A stretch of 64,000 bases of DNA from positions 76,677,494 through 76,741,493 of the forward strand of contig CM042013.1 in assembly GCA_023525715.1 (NCBI GenBank), given 5' to 3'. The translations under genes were made by a program, and so were the position numbers. The stretch comes from Cichorium intybus. Its lineage: Eukaryota; Streptophyta; Magnoliopsida; Asterales; Asteraceae. The notes beneath the pieces are model-generated. The model made no database searches and had not been told where the DNA came from. It worked only from the letters and a program-made list of their open reading frames with translations. Numbering within the stretch: the first letter of the stretch is position 1; each line of letters begins with the position of its first letter. This document shows, in pieces, positions 34,633 to 47,754 of the stretch.

Positions 34633-35298
34633 TGAAAGGTTTTCTGCAATTTATGAACTAATAATCCTAAGTTCACATGCAACCTAGAAAAGGATCTATG
34701 TTTTTCTATCATTGAACATGCAACAAAAAACCTAAAGGCCAATAATATTTTCTAAAGAAAATAATTGAGAAAAACTAACCTTTAGTTTTGATCTTGAAGC
34801 CAGCAGCACAAGTGTCCAGCCTCAAATGAGATCACACCCAAGTAAAGAGGAGGAGGGGACGAAAATCTAGAGATATGGAGAGATGGCACACGTTTTAGGG
34901 TTCAGGTGCTCTTATTTATAGCAAGACTCATGGAATATGAAGAGTCATGGAAAACGAAGAGTCATGTAATACCAAGAGTCATGGAATACCAAGAGTCATG
35001 GAAACCAAGAGTCATTGCACCTTTAATTAATTAAATTAATCACTAAATTAATTCCAATTAATACTAGATTAATTTATAATTAATCAATGTAGTTTCTAAT
35101 TAATATATTATCACCATAATATATTAATAAACTATTTATTTTGTTTCTATTGATTTATTAATCATATAATAAATCAATCTTCCTCTCTCCTGGAATTTTT
35201 GCCAAACCTCTAGCTATGAGGGCAACCCAAATGGACTTTGCTTTTATTAATAAGATAAATACAAATTATAAGTCATGGCTTAGACACCTAATCCAACA
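34633..35298 (-). repeat. E1 5' LTR
   Basis: 666 bp; same ends as the 3' LTR, with a shorter AGAGTCATGGAATACCA minisatellite (about 34928-35015). It is followed by GAAAC. Confidence 0.92.
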
Positions 35299-36619
35299 GA
35301 AACTGGGTCGACCATCTCTGTCTACACGCTTATCTTGTTCCAAGATCATATCCTTCTTATCAAATAAAGAACATGAAGAGTTAGCAGGACAATTAGGTGA
35401 ATTGGAAACGAGGCCTTTTGGTACCCAACGGTAGTTTGGTTTCGGTCATTTGTTGTTTTACCGGATGGGTGTATCAACATTTGAGTTTGAAGCAGCACTC
35501 CCCCTTGACTTGTGCTTCTGTTGCCAGTGTGGACTGGAGGACGATCCGTTAGATGAACTCAACCTAACCAATTTTGATTTGGTAGAGTTATCTCTCGAAT
35601 CGGTCTTGTTGTCCTTGGGGGCCTACCTCTTGACCTTTGCTGCGTTCCAATCACTGTCGCGTGACCGTGACCTCGAGGGTTTTCTTTTGTAAGAACTCCC
35701 TCTTGGCACGTTCTGCCAGGATTGTGTATAGAAGGGAATATATGGGCGATGTGGACAGTTCTTGGCGATGTGACCTGCAATCCCACAATTGAAGCATGTT
35801 TCTCTTTTCAAGTAAATGAGATTGTGACTTGGTCCTTGTCCTTTTGAATTTTACAAGGAGTTACCACAAATACAAGCACAATCACATTTAGTGGGACTAG
35901 GTCTTGGTCTAACAGGAAGTTCACCTTCTTTCACAAATTTATGTGGTTTAAATTTCCTAACATTAGGATTTTTTGAATTTAAAGCATCACCACAAGGTTT
36001 AGAAGAGGCACAGGTCTTAGCAGTCTTGTTCTCCCTGATTTCATCCTCCTTGTTCACAGTATCTACACATGAGGTAGAAGCATCAGTAGAATTTATTTCA
36101 GTACTCTCAGCGGTGCCAGATTGATCCTTTGGGATGAAGTTGGAAAGATAACATTCCTCTGACTCTTCGGTTACAATGGGTGGGGTAAATTTGTTGTTGA
36201 AAGGAGGTGGAACACTCTTGTACCCCAAACCCTGGTTATCATCCCATTTAAGTTGTTTCTCGATCATCGATTTGACTATCGCTCTTGACCCTTCGAATAT
36301 TTTGAAAATAAATTCAGTATCTTGAAATTTTGCTTTCAAAGAGTCAAGCTCGTTAGTCAATCTGACAACTTCCTCATTAGCAAATCTAAGATGACAACTC
36401 TTTACGCTGTATTCTTCTTGCAATTTATTAAAATCGTTCTTTTTTAGCTTCTAGTGCTTCTTGTAGAGGTTTTACTTTCTTTTTAGTGTTATAAACTAGA
36501 TTTTCCATTTCAAACATTTCTCTAACTAAGCGTTTGTTTTGTTCTCGGTATATTTTAATATTATCTTCGCAAGCTTGGGTGCATGAGACTTCACAATTGT
36601 CCTTTGTCGTGGTGGCCAT
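35299..36619 (-). pseudogene. Copy M gag relic (SIRE-like), C-terminal half
   Basis: From ATG 36619 the minus strand encodes a likely coiled-coil region (REQNKRLVREMFEMENL), a conserved PPPFNNKF segment, an acidic serine-rich stretch, and a CCHC zinc knuckle CFNCGIAGHIAKNC (about 35755-35800), then a serine/arginine-rich tail. Frameshifts separate the pieces. The matching part of copy P is 39596-40944. The N-terminal UBN2-type gag domain that copy P has at 38193-39586 is missing, because the leader joins directly to this half. The remainder of gag lies at 17896-18168, beyond E1. Confidence 0.8.
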
Positions 36620-37226
36620 TTTAAGGATTCAGTTGACCGAAAATCCTTTAAAATGCCAAAATGTTGATCGAAAACCCAAAAAAAATATCACAGAAAACCC
36701 AAATTTTGAGCCAATCAACAGCACCCTGACCAAAAACCCCACTTGACCGAAATCCTGACCGAAATCCTGACCGAAATCACCCAGGCCGAACACCAGGATT
36801 CCTGTCGAAATCACAAGAGCTGACCGAAATCCTCCACAAACCCTAGCTGCACCAAAATCACAATTTGGGCTGACCGAAATCATAAGTGGGCTGACCGAAA
36901 ATGTCAAACCCTAACCGAAATCTCAGCAGCCGCCACCGAAATCTCTGTAGCAGAATGAAAACCGTTAGAACTGGCCAAAACTGCCCGACAGACCTCCAAA
37001 ATCGCTGTTTTTTGTAGAAAAAAACGAGTTTTGAGGATCCAAAACTCTGTTTTTTAGGGGTTTTTCGCTTGAAGGTGCCAAGAACACGGAGAACACTTCG
37101 AACAAAAACACCTAAACTCGATCCAATCAGTCCATAATCGCTCAAAAACGCCAACATCCAAGCAAAAGTTTCGAATAATTGATACCAAAACCCCCAAAAA
37201 TTGGGGTTTTAGGCTCTGATACCACT
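36620..37226 (-). other. Copy M leader and primer-binding site
   Basis: TGGTATCAGAGCC at 37212-37225 (minus) directly follows LTR B and fits the initiator-methionine tRNA exactly as far as seen. The leader is rich in GATTTCGGTCAG words, including three in tandem near 36755-36785. Open frames across these repeats are taken as chance. Confidence 0.75.
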
Positions 37227-37632
37227 TGTAGGTCCCAAACTAATCACTAGATCTAATATATGGTATCAATCAAACAATAAGAACACAGATTACAACAATC
37301 TTCAATGCACTCTATTAATGATAATAGACGGGTACATAAGATTCTTGATCGCTTGAATGCAAGAATATTCTCTCTATATGGCACGCACTCCAAAACAACC
37401 AACCAACCGCCAAATGAAGAATTACGATACATATATACCTACGCTACATGGACCAAAATCCTAAGCCCATTGGCCGAAATCCTATGCCAGGCCTGATTGT
37501 TCTGTCATCATGACCGAAATCCAGGGGGATTTCGGTCCTAGGCCGAAATCCTCAAGCAGGCCCTTAAACTTTGATATTTTCTAATTTAAACCCTATAAAT
37601 GTAAAGATTAAATCACAAAATAAATCCTAACA
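37227..37632 (-). repeat. LTR B (5' LTR of copy M), shared junction with copy P
   Basis: On the minus strand it starts TGTTAGGATTTATTTTG and ends GGGACCTACA, with a TATATA-containing promoter stretch about midway. It is clearly more divergent from LTRs A and C than those are from each other. Internal sequence with a primer-binding site adjoins both sides: copy M on the left and copy P on the right. Confidence 0.8.
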
Positions 37633-38192
37633 ATTGGTATTGTTTTGAGACCTACAATTGGTATCAGATCTTGAAAACGTTGTGTTTTTGAGTATTTTGG
37701 TGTCAATAATCGTTTCCTTTGCTTGGATCTTGGAGTTTTTGGATGATTTTGGACTGATTTTATCAAGTTTGGGTGTTTTGTTCTTCGTGTTCTTGACATA
37801 TTCAAAGAAAAATCATTCAAAAATGGTGTTTTAAGAGTTGTTTTTGGCGATTTTCAGATCTAATTGAGGTTTTCAGTCACGCTCCAAAGGTTTTTGGTGG
37901 TGGCGGAATTTGTGTAGGGTTTCGGTTAGGGTTTGTTGGTATTCGGTCCTTTGGTGAGGATTTTGGTCGGCCCATATAGCTTTTCGGTGTCATCTTAGGG
38001 TTTCACCGATTTCGGTTTAGGGTCAATTTTGGTCAAGAGATTTTCGCCTCAAGATTTCGGTTTAACTGTTTTTTAGTGCTGCTTATTGGTTCAAGTGGTT
38101 TTCGGTAGAGGATTTCGGCGTGATTTAGGGTTTTCGGTCCAGCTGATGTTTAATTTTTGCGAGTTGTTTTTGGTGTTCTTTGATCATTTCAG
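37633..38192 (+). other. Copy P: 24-bp LTR remnant, primer-binding site and leader
   Basis: The first 24 bp end in TTGTTTTGAGACCTACA, matching the end of LTR B (TTAGTTTGGGACCTACA) in the opposite direction. They are followed by a primer-binding site TGGTATCAGATC (one mismatch to the usual form). Almost the whole 5' LTR of copy P is therefore missing. The leader resembles that of copy M and carries the same TTTCGGT words. Confidence 0.7.
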
Positions 38193-41100
38193 ATGGATTT
38201 AACTTCAACAATGAATTCAGATCTCGACTCAGTTATGGGCACAGTCATTCGTATCCCCAGGTTGACTAATGCTGAAGGATTTTTGGAATGGAAATAACGT
38301 TTCCAACAATACATTAATATGAAAGACATTAGAGTGTGGAGAAGCTTTTTGCGTACAGCTGCCAAAATCACAATCACTCTTCAAAATGGAACTATGATAG
38401 ATAAACCTCTTGAAGATTATTCAGATGCGGAATTTGATACTGTGGACCGTGATGAGAAAGCTCTTGCTACTCTTACCATGGCATTATCTCCTGATATTGC
38501 CCAAGGTTTTAGAGAATACACTACTGTGAAATACATATGGGAAGCTCTAATTGAGGTTTATGAAGGCAATGATGACATGAAGCAGACCAGACAAGACATG
38601 CTTCGTAAAAAATTTAACATGTTCAATTACGTGATTGGAGAATATCTAGAGATTCAATTGCAACGTTTCATCACCTTGAACACCGAGATGGCAACTGCTG
38701 GAATCGTGCTGTACAAACTAGAAGCAACCAAGAAGCTGTTGAATTCTCTTCTAAAGAGCTGGGACATGAATGTGGTAGTTATTAAAAAGACTAAAGATCT
38801 TGGCAAACTGTCACTCAATGAGGTAATGGCTATGATAAAAGCATGCAACATGGATGACAAGCAGAGAGAGATCAATCATGTCAGTTCATATCAAGCTGCA
38901 AATTTGGGTATTTCTACCAATAGCACTTTTTCAGCTCTTCCTGCCAATGTCCAAACTCAGCAAGTTTCTTCTACATCAAGCACATCAATGGCATCTTCAG
39001 TTCCTATTGTGCCCGCTCCTGCTGCTGCAACTACTACTTCTATTCTGCTCTTCCCAAAGGAGCTGAAGAAAATCTGGGAATGATGGCTGGTCTCTTAAAT
39101 TGATATAATGCTCTCGTTGCTGGTGAGCTAGTTCAACTGATGATGGTAGAAGATCTCAATCAAGTTAACCCTGATGATCTGGAGGAGATCGATATCTCTT
39201 GGCATATCGCTATGGCGGTTTTCATGGCCAAGAGATTTACACAAAGAACTGGCAGAAACAATTGGGCAAATAACAGTGGTGATAGAAAGGTGGGATTTAA
39301 CAAATCAAATCTTCGCTGTTATAACTGCAACGAGCCAGGACACTTTGCTCGCGAGTGTACTAAGCCCAGGATGGAGAATACTGAGAGGAACCTAGTACCT
39401 ACCGGAACTAATCGTGAAGTGGCTACGCAACAACAAAATATAGAAAGAGCCATGGTTGCTCAGCAGTTCACGTGGGATAATCAATTGCAGGATCTGAACT
39501 TGAATGGAGATGGTAGAGCTCACCTTGCACAGATTGAAGGTGATATGGATATCGACGCAACTGAAGAACAAATGATGGATCTCTAGTTCGCTTTCATGGT
39601 CTCTACCAATCCTGCTTCCACCCCCGCCAGTGATGAGGTTAGTGAACATTCTTGCTCTTCTCAAGTCTGCATTGATAAAATTGCTAAATATCGTGAAATG
39701 AATGATAAGCTTGTTAAAGAAATTTTTGAAATGGAAAATCATGTTTATAACACTAAAAAGAAATTGAAGCCTTTCCAAGAAAAGTCAGAAGCCAAAACCT
39801 CAGATTTTAACAAATTTCACGAATAATTTAGTGTAAAATCTTGTCACCTCAAATTTGCAAACGAAGAAGTTGCTAGATTAACTGCCGAAATTGATGCATT
39901 GAAATTAAAATTTCAAAATACTGAATTCAATTTTAAAAAATATGATGTATCAAGCAAAGTTGTTGAGTCCATAATTGAACATCAAACCAAACGGTCTAGT
40001 AAATACAGTGAAGGAATTGGTTATAGAGCCGTTCCCCCTCCCTTCAATAATAACTTTGTTTCATCTTCTGAAATTGAAGAATCTGAAGAATGTTACCTTT
40101 CGAATTTTATTCAAAAGGATAAGTCTGGAACCGCTGAGAGTTCTAAAATGAAATCTATTGATGTTTCTACCTCATGTGCAGATAAACTAATATTGAAGGA
40201 TGAGGATGAAGAAGACAAGCCTGCTCTTATTTTTGATAAAAATTCCTCAAAGACTGATACTTGTGTTTTACCTGTTTTAAATAATTGTGTGAAAAGTGAC
40301 GCTAAAACTTCTAGTATTTTGAAAAACTCTTGTGATGTTAACTTTCCAAAACTTAGGTTGAAGAATTTGATTAACAAATCTGTTGCATGTTTGTGTGTGT
40401 GTGGAAATAATTTGAACAAATCTGGACCTGGACAGAATTCCAATATTCCTTTGAAAAGACAAACTTGTTTTAACTATGGAATGGCTGGTCATATAGCTAG
40501 AAATTGTCCCCAACACTTGTATGCTTCACAACATGAACAGGTTTGGCAGAACGTGCCAAAATGGATTATAAAAGAAAACCCTCGAGGTCACATTCTCGAA
40601 ATAAAAATTGCAATAACACAAAAGCCAGAATTTTGACTACTCAAAACAAAAGACATGTTTCAAGAAATGACTATGCTTTACCAAACTTTGTGAGGTCTAA
40701 GTCATCTCAAGAATCAACTTCAAATTGTAGTTCTAATTCTAAACTTAATGCAAATGTTCCCATTTGTACCAAACACAAAAGATTAGAATTACAGTATAAA
40801 TGGGTTCCTAAAGGCAGTGTCCAAAAATCCTCTAATATTTCACCTTTGTTAGATCAACGTGATATGAGTTTGGAATCTATTTCGTTTATCGATAGTAAGG
40901 GTCAACCTAGTTTCCGTATGGACTGGGTTCCTAAATCTAATTAATCCCACAACTAGTGCAGGAACAGTTACGGAGGAATATCATCAGATCATGGTATGTT
41001 GATAGTGGCTGTTTCAGGCACATGATAGGCGACATGTCCCAATTGCACAATGTTGAAAATTTTAATGGTGGATGTGTCTGCTTTGCGGGTGGTGAAAGAG

Positions 41101-41220
41101 GAAAAATCACACAAAAGGAACCGTATCAAATGGCGTGTTGAAGTTTGAGAATATCAACTTTGTACCTGAGCTGAAGCACACTTTGCTGAACGTTTCTCAT
41201 ATTTGTGACAAGGGATTTTC
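38193..41220 (+). pseudogene. Copy P gag and protease relic (SIRE/Maximus-like)
   Basis: From ATG 38193 (MDLTSTMNSD) there is a UBN2-type copia gag domain (MALSPDIAQGFREYT, about 38480-38525) with a stop at about 38295. A first zinc knuckle CYNCNEPGHFAREC (about 39318-39360) follows. After a stop at 39586 comes a second gag part with coiled-coil-like sequence, PPPFNNNF, and a second knuckle whose second cysteine is tyrosine (CFNYGMAGHIARNC, about 40467). Protease starts at about 40985 as SWYVDSGCFRHM. Multiple frame breaks make it non-functional. E3 interrupts it at 41221, and integrase follows at 48339. Confidence 0.85.
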
Positions 41221-41872
41221 CGATGGGAATAGGGATACAAATAATAAACTCAACTTTTAGGTTCACATGCAACGTAAAGGATCTATGTTTTCTCTATTAA
41301 ACATATAAATAAGAACATCTATAGGAAACCCTATGTATAATCAAAATTAGTAAAGAGGGTTTCTGAATTACATACCTTATTGTTATTATAGCAAATAACA
41401 ATTATTCCTTGTAATGATAATCTCTCAGAAGCTAGCACCATAGATGTCGTGCCTCTAATGGTTCACACCCAAAAGTCCAAGCGAAGGTTAATTATCTTAA
41501 TTACTTATTAAGAAAAGCTCGCTATAAAACCTTAGAGAAGGATTATAGATTCTGCTTGAGAGAGAAGAGAAATTTCAGAGAACTGTCTACAGGAATGGGG
41601 CAAAGAATAATGAGACAGGGGATGCGTATTTATAGCAGCCATGGTGATAAAGGATAAACCCTAACCCTAACCCTTTTTCGGGCCAGACGCGGCGCGCGCC
41701 GCGCGTACACCTTGCCCGCGTTGCTCGTGTCAATCCGTCCATTGTTCAACTATTGAACAATTACAGCCTAGCCCATTCTCTTCTAATTAATCCCAAACTA
41801 ATTCCAAATCAATTCAGATTAATTCCAAACATGTTTCTAATTAATTTATTATCACATAACAAATTAATAAAC

Positions 41873-41911
<39 letters not shown>

Positions 41912-42020
41912 ATTAACCTTTATACTGGTTGGACTATTGAGGGCAACCCAAAAGGACTGTGCTGCCATCAATCAAGTATATTTCCAAATTATAGTCATGG
42001 CTTAGACATCTAATCCAACA
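41221..42020 (-). repeat. E3 3' LTR
   Basis: 800 bp, with a CT microsatellite (about 41878-41908) and a very GC-rich GCGGCGCGCGCCGCGCG patch at about 41690. It is longer than its partner, which lacks about 200 bp in the middle. Confidence 0.85.
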
Positions 42021-45000
42021 GTCTCCCAGTTGGATAAGTCTATGACTATAATTCAATATAGCTTCTAAATTGACCAGCAAATTGTAGCTTCCAAAACTGC
42101 TGCCGAACTCTGACCCAGTCAGTGACATATCCAAAAATAAGTGATCATATGATCCTCCATTATACAATATATCATTCATACTTGAGACATGGATTAGAAT
42201 CAATCTCAGTCTGATACTATGTTTCCCAGTTCCCGATTTGTGATGATATAGGACTTCTAATTGAACACATAAATTCAGTCCTCGCTAGGCCTAGCATTAT
42301 AAGTCAATCACCAAATCACCGAGGGCCCCACAGATATTGCATTTCCTATTAGGGCAAAAGGAATGAATAAACTTTGACTCATATGCTTGTGTCTTTTACT
42401 CATCAAATCGCACACAACAATACGTTTTATAACATCGAGTTACCGATGCGTTTACGCATTATCAATGCACAACCGACTTGCAAATTTCAACTTATATGTC
42501 TCCGTTTCAAGACCATAAGATATTATCATCTCAGAATTACTCGTGATATGATCCATGAAGTAATTCTCTGAGCGCGGGTTTCTCCAATACTCAAATCTCC
42601 ATTTCTAGGTACTCATAAACATTGCAGCAACTATTGCTATGTCTAACTCCTTAGACAATCTACAATTCAATTCATGACAGTCTTCATTCACTACTTACTC
42701 CCGAAAGTATGAGCGAGTGTGGACTTTTGAATAATCAAATTATTCGGGAAGTAAAACATGCAAAAGCGAAACATAAAGATCTGACTGGCAGCTACTCCTG
42801 CTTATTACCAAGTCTCCACGAGGTAATTCACCAAGTCGGATCTATCATAACACTATTATGTGTTTCACGGTTTCTTTTAACTTTCATTTCAAGCTTTTTA
42901 TATCTATGTCTATATGACCTTTCACTCTTTATATGTATCCAAAAATGTCTAACATTGATACACTTTATTGCAGATAATCCAATCGGATACTCTTCCGATG
43001 ATATCTCAATTTTTCATTCGGTCTTTCTCTCTCCCAACTCCATCCAGAAATAGTGATGTATGCTTCGACTTCTCATGGTTCTCGGGGTCTTTAGTCCATA
43101 TAACTGCACCCTAAGACTATTTCGAGATATCATGACGTGCCGGTAAACCACATGCGCACCATCAGAATATCAACAAAACTCTTTAACCTTTGAAGTCATT
43201 TAGCACCACTTTCTGATGTTAATAATTACAGATTTGAAACTCCTTTCAAATTATTATAACAATCACCCCCAATCATTTCTAAATGGTGTGTTGAAATCAT
43301 CCATCCAGTATACCCAGCCAAGTTATATCTTGAATCCAACTTACTATGCTCTAGGAATCAAGTTATCAAGACAAGTTCATGACACTTGTGATCGATCCAA
43401 GAAGTTTGTGGAATCATGTCTATTTTATTCCAAACTTTTCATAATCAGAGGATTACTTATAATCCCTGTGTCATGACTATTTCTTTTCAGAGATTCTTTT
43501 TTATGCATCTTGAATCTTATCAAGATCATGTTCATAATGGCTAGGTCAATACTAACAATATCATATATCTGATAGATGTTTTTAATTATGTGAATATCTT
43601 GTATCTCTTTAAGATCATGTCGGGTAATTAAACTTTGTAATGACGAGAAACTCTTTTCTCTGATGTCATGCATCTTGAATCTTATCAAGATCATACTTAC
43701 GTTGGCAGGGTCTTAAAATAATGACGTCATCTATCTGATAGATGCTTGTGACCACCTAAGTATGTTGTATCTGTTCCAGACTTTTCATAGCGAATCATCT
43801 CCTAATGCCAACTCATCACACTTTGCAATGATAAGAGATGTTTCCTAGAAATGGTATGTAGCTGACATACATTGATAGACAGATCACAACGATACTCCCA
43901 CTGGCTTTGACACGGTTACAGGACTCTTTTAGACTATCATAAAAACAATCCAAACCTTTATGACATGATTAGTGGACTCCTTTAGCTTAATCACAAAATT
44001 CAAATATTTGGCAAAATTTGAGATTCCAAATCTCCTCTCTTGCGAGGTGCCCGTGAGATGAATCTCAGGGCCATGTAGCTTTCTGTATCGCCATGCTCTT
44101 GATGAGTCCTTATTATTGTGCCGGTAAACCACACATGATCCACTAACGAGTCACAAAGTGCATTTACAGCAAACAATATCTTTTCAGATATGTTTTGGTT
44201 CTGTTGAGAGAGTTTCTCTCAATCAATCATATGACTCTGAGTTTTGCTTGACTCAACTTATTCTTGCTCAGAATGTAGGTATAATTCTATGTATGTGGTC
44301 TTCTTTTGATGATTCAATTACTCCCACTTGTTCTTAGACCACATGTAACATCAATCAAATTGACACATAGATTCGGTCTCGCTCTTTGGTTCCCTTATTT
44401 GGCAGCAATCGGGCTCACCAATGCTTCCAAGTAGTAGGATTACTTATCTGTCCCAATATCAGTGTTTTACCACTAATCGGTATGTCACCCAGATCATAAC
44501 ATCTTATGACGGTGATCAATGCTACTGGTTGTGAAGAGAAGAGTATGTCAGGTTTAACAGGAATCCGATCCTTGGTTAAATCTCAGTGGTGACTATAGGT
44601 TCTTTCACTTGGCTAGTTCTTGAGCTCTCTCAGGATTACTCTTGCTTCCACTGTTTACTTAGAATGTGAGTCCTTTCCAAAAGAAATCTTCTTTCATAAG
44701 TACGTGCGGGATGGCCAATGAAACGGCACAGCTGATTAAGTTCAGGCTTGTTATGAGGTTCTCATGAACAACACATGACCCTGGACCCTCTATGTATAAG
44801 TGGGGCAAACCCAACTTTACATTTCAGACGGTGTCTGTACAACCTACTAAGATATGGTCGAAATATGTATTGCGGTCTGACTGGTTGAATATCTAATTTA
44901 ATGAAAACTAATTGGAAGTGTATCTAACACATCGAGGATCGAACAAATTTAACCAATGCTCGATCTTCTTCCCTAAGACACATTATAACCATTAATGTTC

Positions 45001-47754
45001 TTGGAAGAGAAATAACTTGTGAAACATTTTCTTAGTTTATGTTCTTACTAAGATTATTTTGATCTTCTACATCCTTTGAAGTCCTTGAACAGTTCAAGAT
45101 TTCAATCAAATTTCTTATTCTGATAAGCAAAGCTATATTTTTCATACTGATTGTCAAATATCATGAAGTATATCTAATTGTGTTTTATAGATTCGAGCAA
45201 CTCACCAATGTGTCCATTGCTCATAATCTTAACGTCTTTTACATCTCCATGTAAATTTATGACTTGGTTAATTTGTTCAAGATATGCATTCTTTGTTTGA
45301 CTCTAAGTCAACCGATTCCAAAATCCTATCCATTGGATCTTTGGGTGATACATTTCTTGCAACAATAACTTATTAAGAACTCACCTCATTATGTGACTCC
45401 AAGTCAAATGATTCCAAAGTCCTGTCCATCCGGACCTTTGGTTGAAGTGATTCTCATAAAAGGTTTTACTTTAAGAATCATAGAAAACAGAATTTATAAA
45501 TCCAATACACTTTGGATACAAGTCATTATTATTAATGCCATTAACATATTCATACAACATTTCAAGGACAACCATGTTTTGAAAAGAAAAATCAACATTT
45601 TATTAAATCAAACTTATCCTCAAACAATGTACTATATGAAAACAATGTCATATGCATTTAATAAGCCAATAACAAGATCAAGATATCTAACTAAACATCA
45701 AAATTGCACGAGCTCGAGATCGAATTTGAATGTGCTCCTATGCGTCAATGCCCTGCATCCTACTGAGTCTCTACATACAAGGAAAATGTGACAATCACAT
45801 CCTTTATCAGGGAATTGAGGATCAGGAGTTTTGAGTTTTTGGATATATCTGAGTTGCCAAATGATTTCGGCTTTGGTGCATTTTCCAATCTCAGAATGGT
45901 CCAGACAATCTGGATGGTTTCTTGATGCATCTAATCTCTGGACTAAATCCCGTAGTAGCTGAATCAGTGGAACCATGCTTCTCCATGAGTGACTTGTACA
46001 AAGTCAACATTGAACGTATTTCCATGGTAGTCATGTCCTGGTTTCCCTTTATATACGTCTGGATGAACAGATCATACTAGTCAGTGAGTTGGTGCTCAAC
46101 TCCTGATCAATAGGGTGACCAGGTTTATACAGTTCGCCTATGTATCACTCAATCTCGAGAACATACAGATCGACGCTACTTCTTCTTCAAGCTCTTTAAA
46201 GATCCCAGTTCGTTCCTTATTCAACCGGTTCATGGAACCTTTCCTCAACCAGTCGTGCTAACTCATATGGCCCCAGGAATTCTAAATCCATGCGGAACTC
46301 GGGGTCAATGGTCAATTAGCATGAGGCGACGAACTTCCTCAGATTCATCAATTAAGAAGTCATGCTCATCACAAAACTGCTGTGTGATGCCATGTTTCGG
46401 TAGAACGGGGAGTAGATACTCAATCCGATACAACTTGCCAGTAAAACTAAGAACCATTCTCTATTTGCGAAGCTATTATACATAATTCAAGCCAGTCAGC
46501 CTTTCCATATTAATAGATACTTTATGAACTCTAAGAAATGGGTGAAGGAGGAGAATGGAAAGAATCGGCACTTGCTTCAGACATTTATAAAATCAGAATT
46601 TACTAGTTTAATTTAATCCTTTTAAAATAATTACCCAATTCTTATTTAATAAGGCTAGGACCCAAAATACCCCAACTATGGTGCGAAGAGGGATGACGTA
46701 ATCACAACATAATGGTCATTAAGGTAGATATACATTTATCAATTTCAGTCTTATGAAATTCCTAGATCTGTGAGATTCATTGAACTGTTCAATGGCATGT
46801 TAAATCTCGGACTAATGCTCTTCCATTTGTGACTGGGATGCTGAGGATCACAAACAAGATGTGAATAACCATGCAAATGTGCTTGGTAACCTCAATGTCG
46901 TTTATCATCTCAAATTGATGTGCCGGTTAGCCACACACGCTCCATCAATAACGATAATTCATGAGATACCCATTACCACTCTTTATGAGTCCCTATTAGT
47001 GTGCCGGTTAACCACACATGCTCCACTAATGTCACATAAAGTGTAATGTGCAATTTCATGGATTAGCATATCTTTCATATTTTTCCTAAAGTAACTAGAT
47101 TTGGGATTTATTAAATGTTCCAGTACTTTGTCTAATAGCATTATACTTTTAATGAGATTAGGTTCGTCATATCAAATCCGTTCTGCTAACGACCCTCCAC
47201 TAATCAAGGAAGTGGTGGGTGAGAGTAGACACCCATTTAATCGCCATTTTATAGGCAGTTTCCTTATTGCCCCTTTACATATCAGTTTCGTGAATGAGGC
47301 ATACTAGCGATTTGACTGACTGATTCTTATACATATAAATATTAACTTTTAATAATAATATATATATGATGTATTTTAAACTTTTAAAATACTATGTTTA
47401 AATTTCGAGCATGATTTAATATAAATCTTTTAATTAAAAATTAATTAAATAATTAAATCAAATAAGGATTAACTAATTAAATTAATCAAATAATTTAATC
47501 CTAATCCTCACCCTCTAATTTACGAAAACCAGGGAAAATGAATTATCCATTTATTAATTAATCATAATTACCAAAACAGAAAATTCAAAAACCTGATAGA
47601 AAATCGAAAACAGGGAGGAGGCTAGGGTTTCAAGAACCTAGCACAAGAGTCGAAATTTGTGGCCCTTAGGGTTTAATCTTAATAAACCCTAATAGATCAA
47701 GTTCTCAAGTTATAAGAATTCAATAGAAAACAAAGCTGATGCCTCTGATACCAC
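42021..47754 (-). other. E3 internal region: shared 3' UTR and leader, with unrecognised decayed middle
   Basis: 42021-42780 matches the E1/E5 3' untranslated block and about 46600-47754 matches their leaders, including GCCGGT-ACCACAC motifs near 46922 and 47003. In between, gag-pol is not readable. One short stretch (about 43885-43930, minus) resembles the RT segment around CVYVKASG. At 45698-46460 a broken minus-strand frame carries GITQQFCDEHDFLIDESEE and, after several stops, a run of 92 codons (45698-45976), neither recognised. The motif also occurs near 43137 and 44118. Confidence 0.55.

Larger units (their letters stand above)
18169..35298 (-). mobile_element. E1: Ty1/copia element, minus strand, carrying two later insertions
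   Basis: LTRs at 18169-18875 and 34633-35298 start TGAAAGGTTTTCTGCAA on the plus strand and end CCTAATCCAACA. The flanking direct repeat is GAAAC (18164-18168 and 35299-35303). The primer-binding site TGGTATCAGAGC is at 34619-34632 and the polypurine tract CAAGTGGGAGAC at 18876-18887, both on the minus strand. gag-pol is broken. Without E2 and the solo LTR it would be about 7.4 kb. Confidence 0.92.

Noticed and set aside
36629..37157. Two minus-strand frames (92 and 99 codons) in the copy M leader
   Set aside because: They translate GATTTCGGTCAG repeats between primer site and gag, the normal place for an untranslated leader.
43216..43694. Short frames in E3 as new genes
   Set aside because: AT-rich, overlapping on both strands, with internal repeats (CTTGAATCTTATCAAGATCAT twice); no coding signature.
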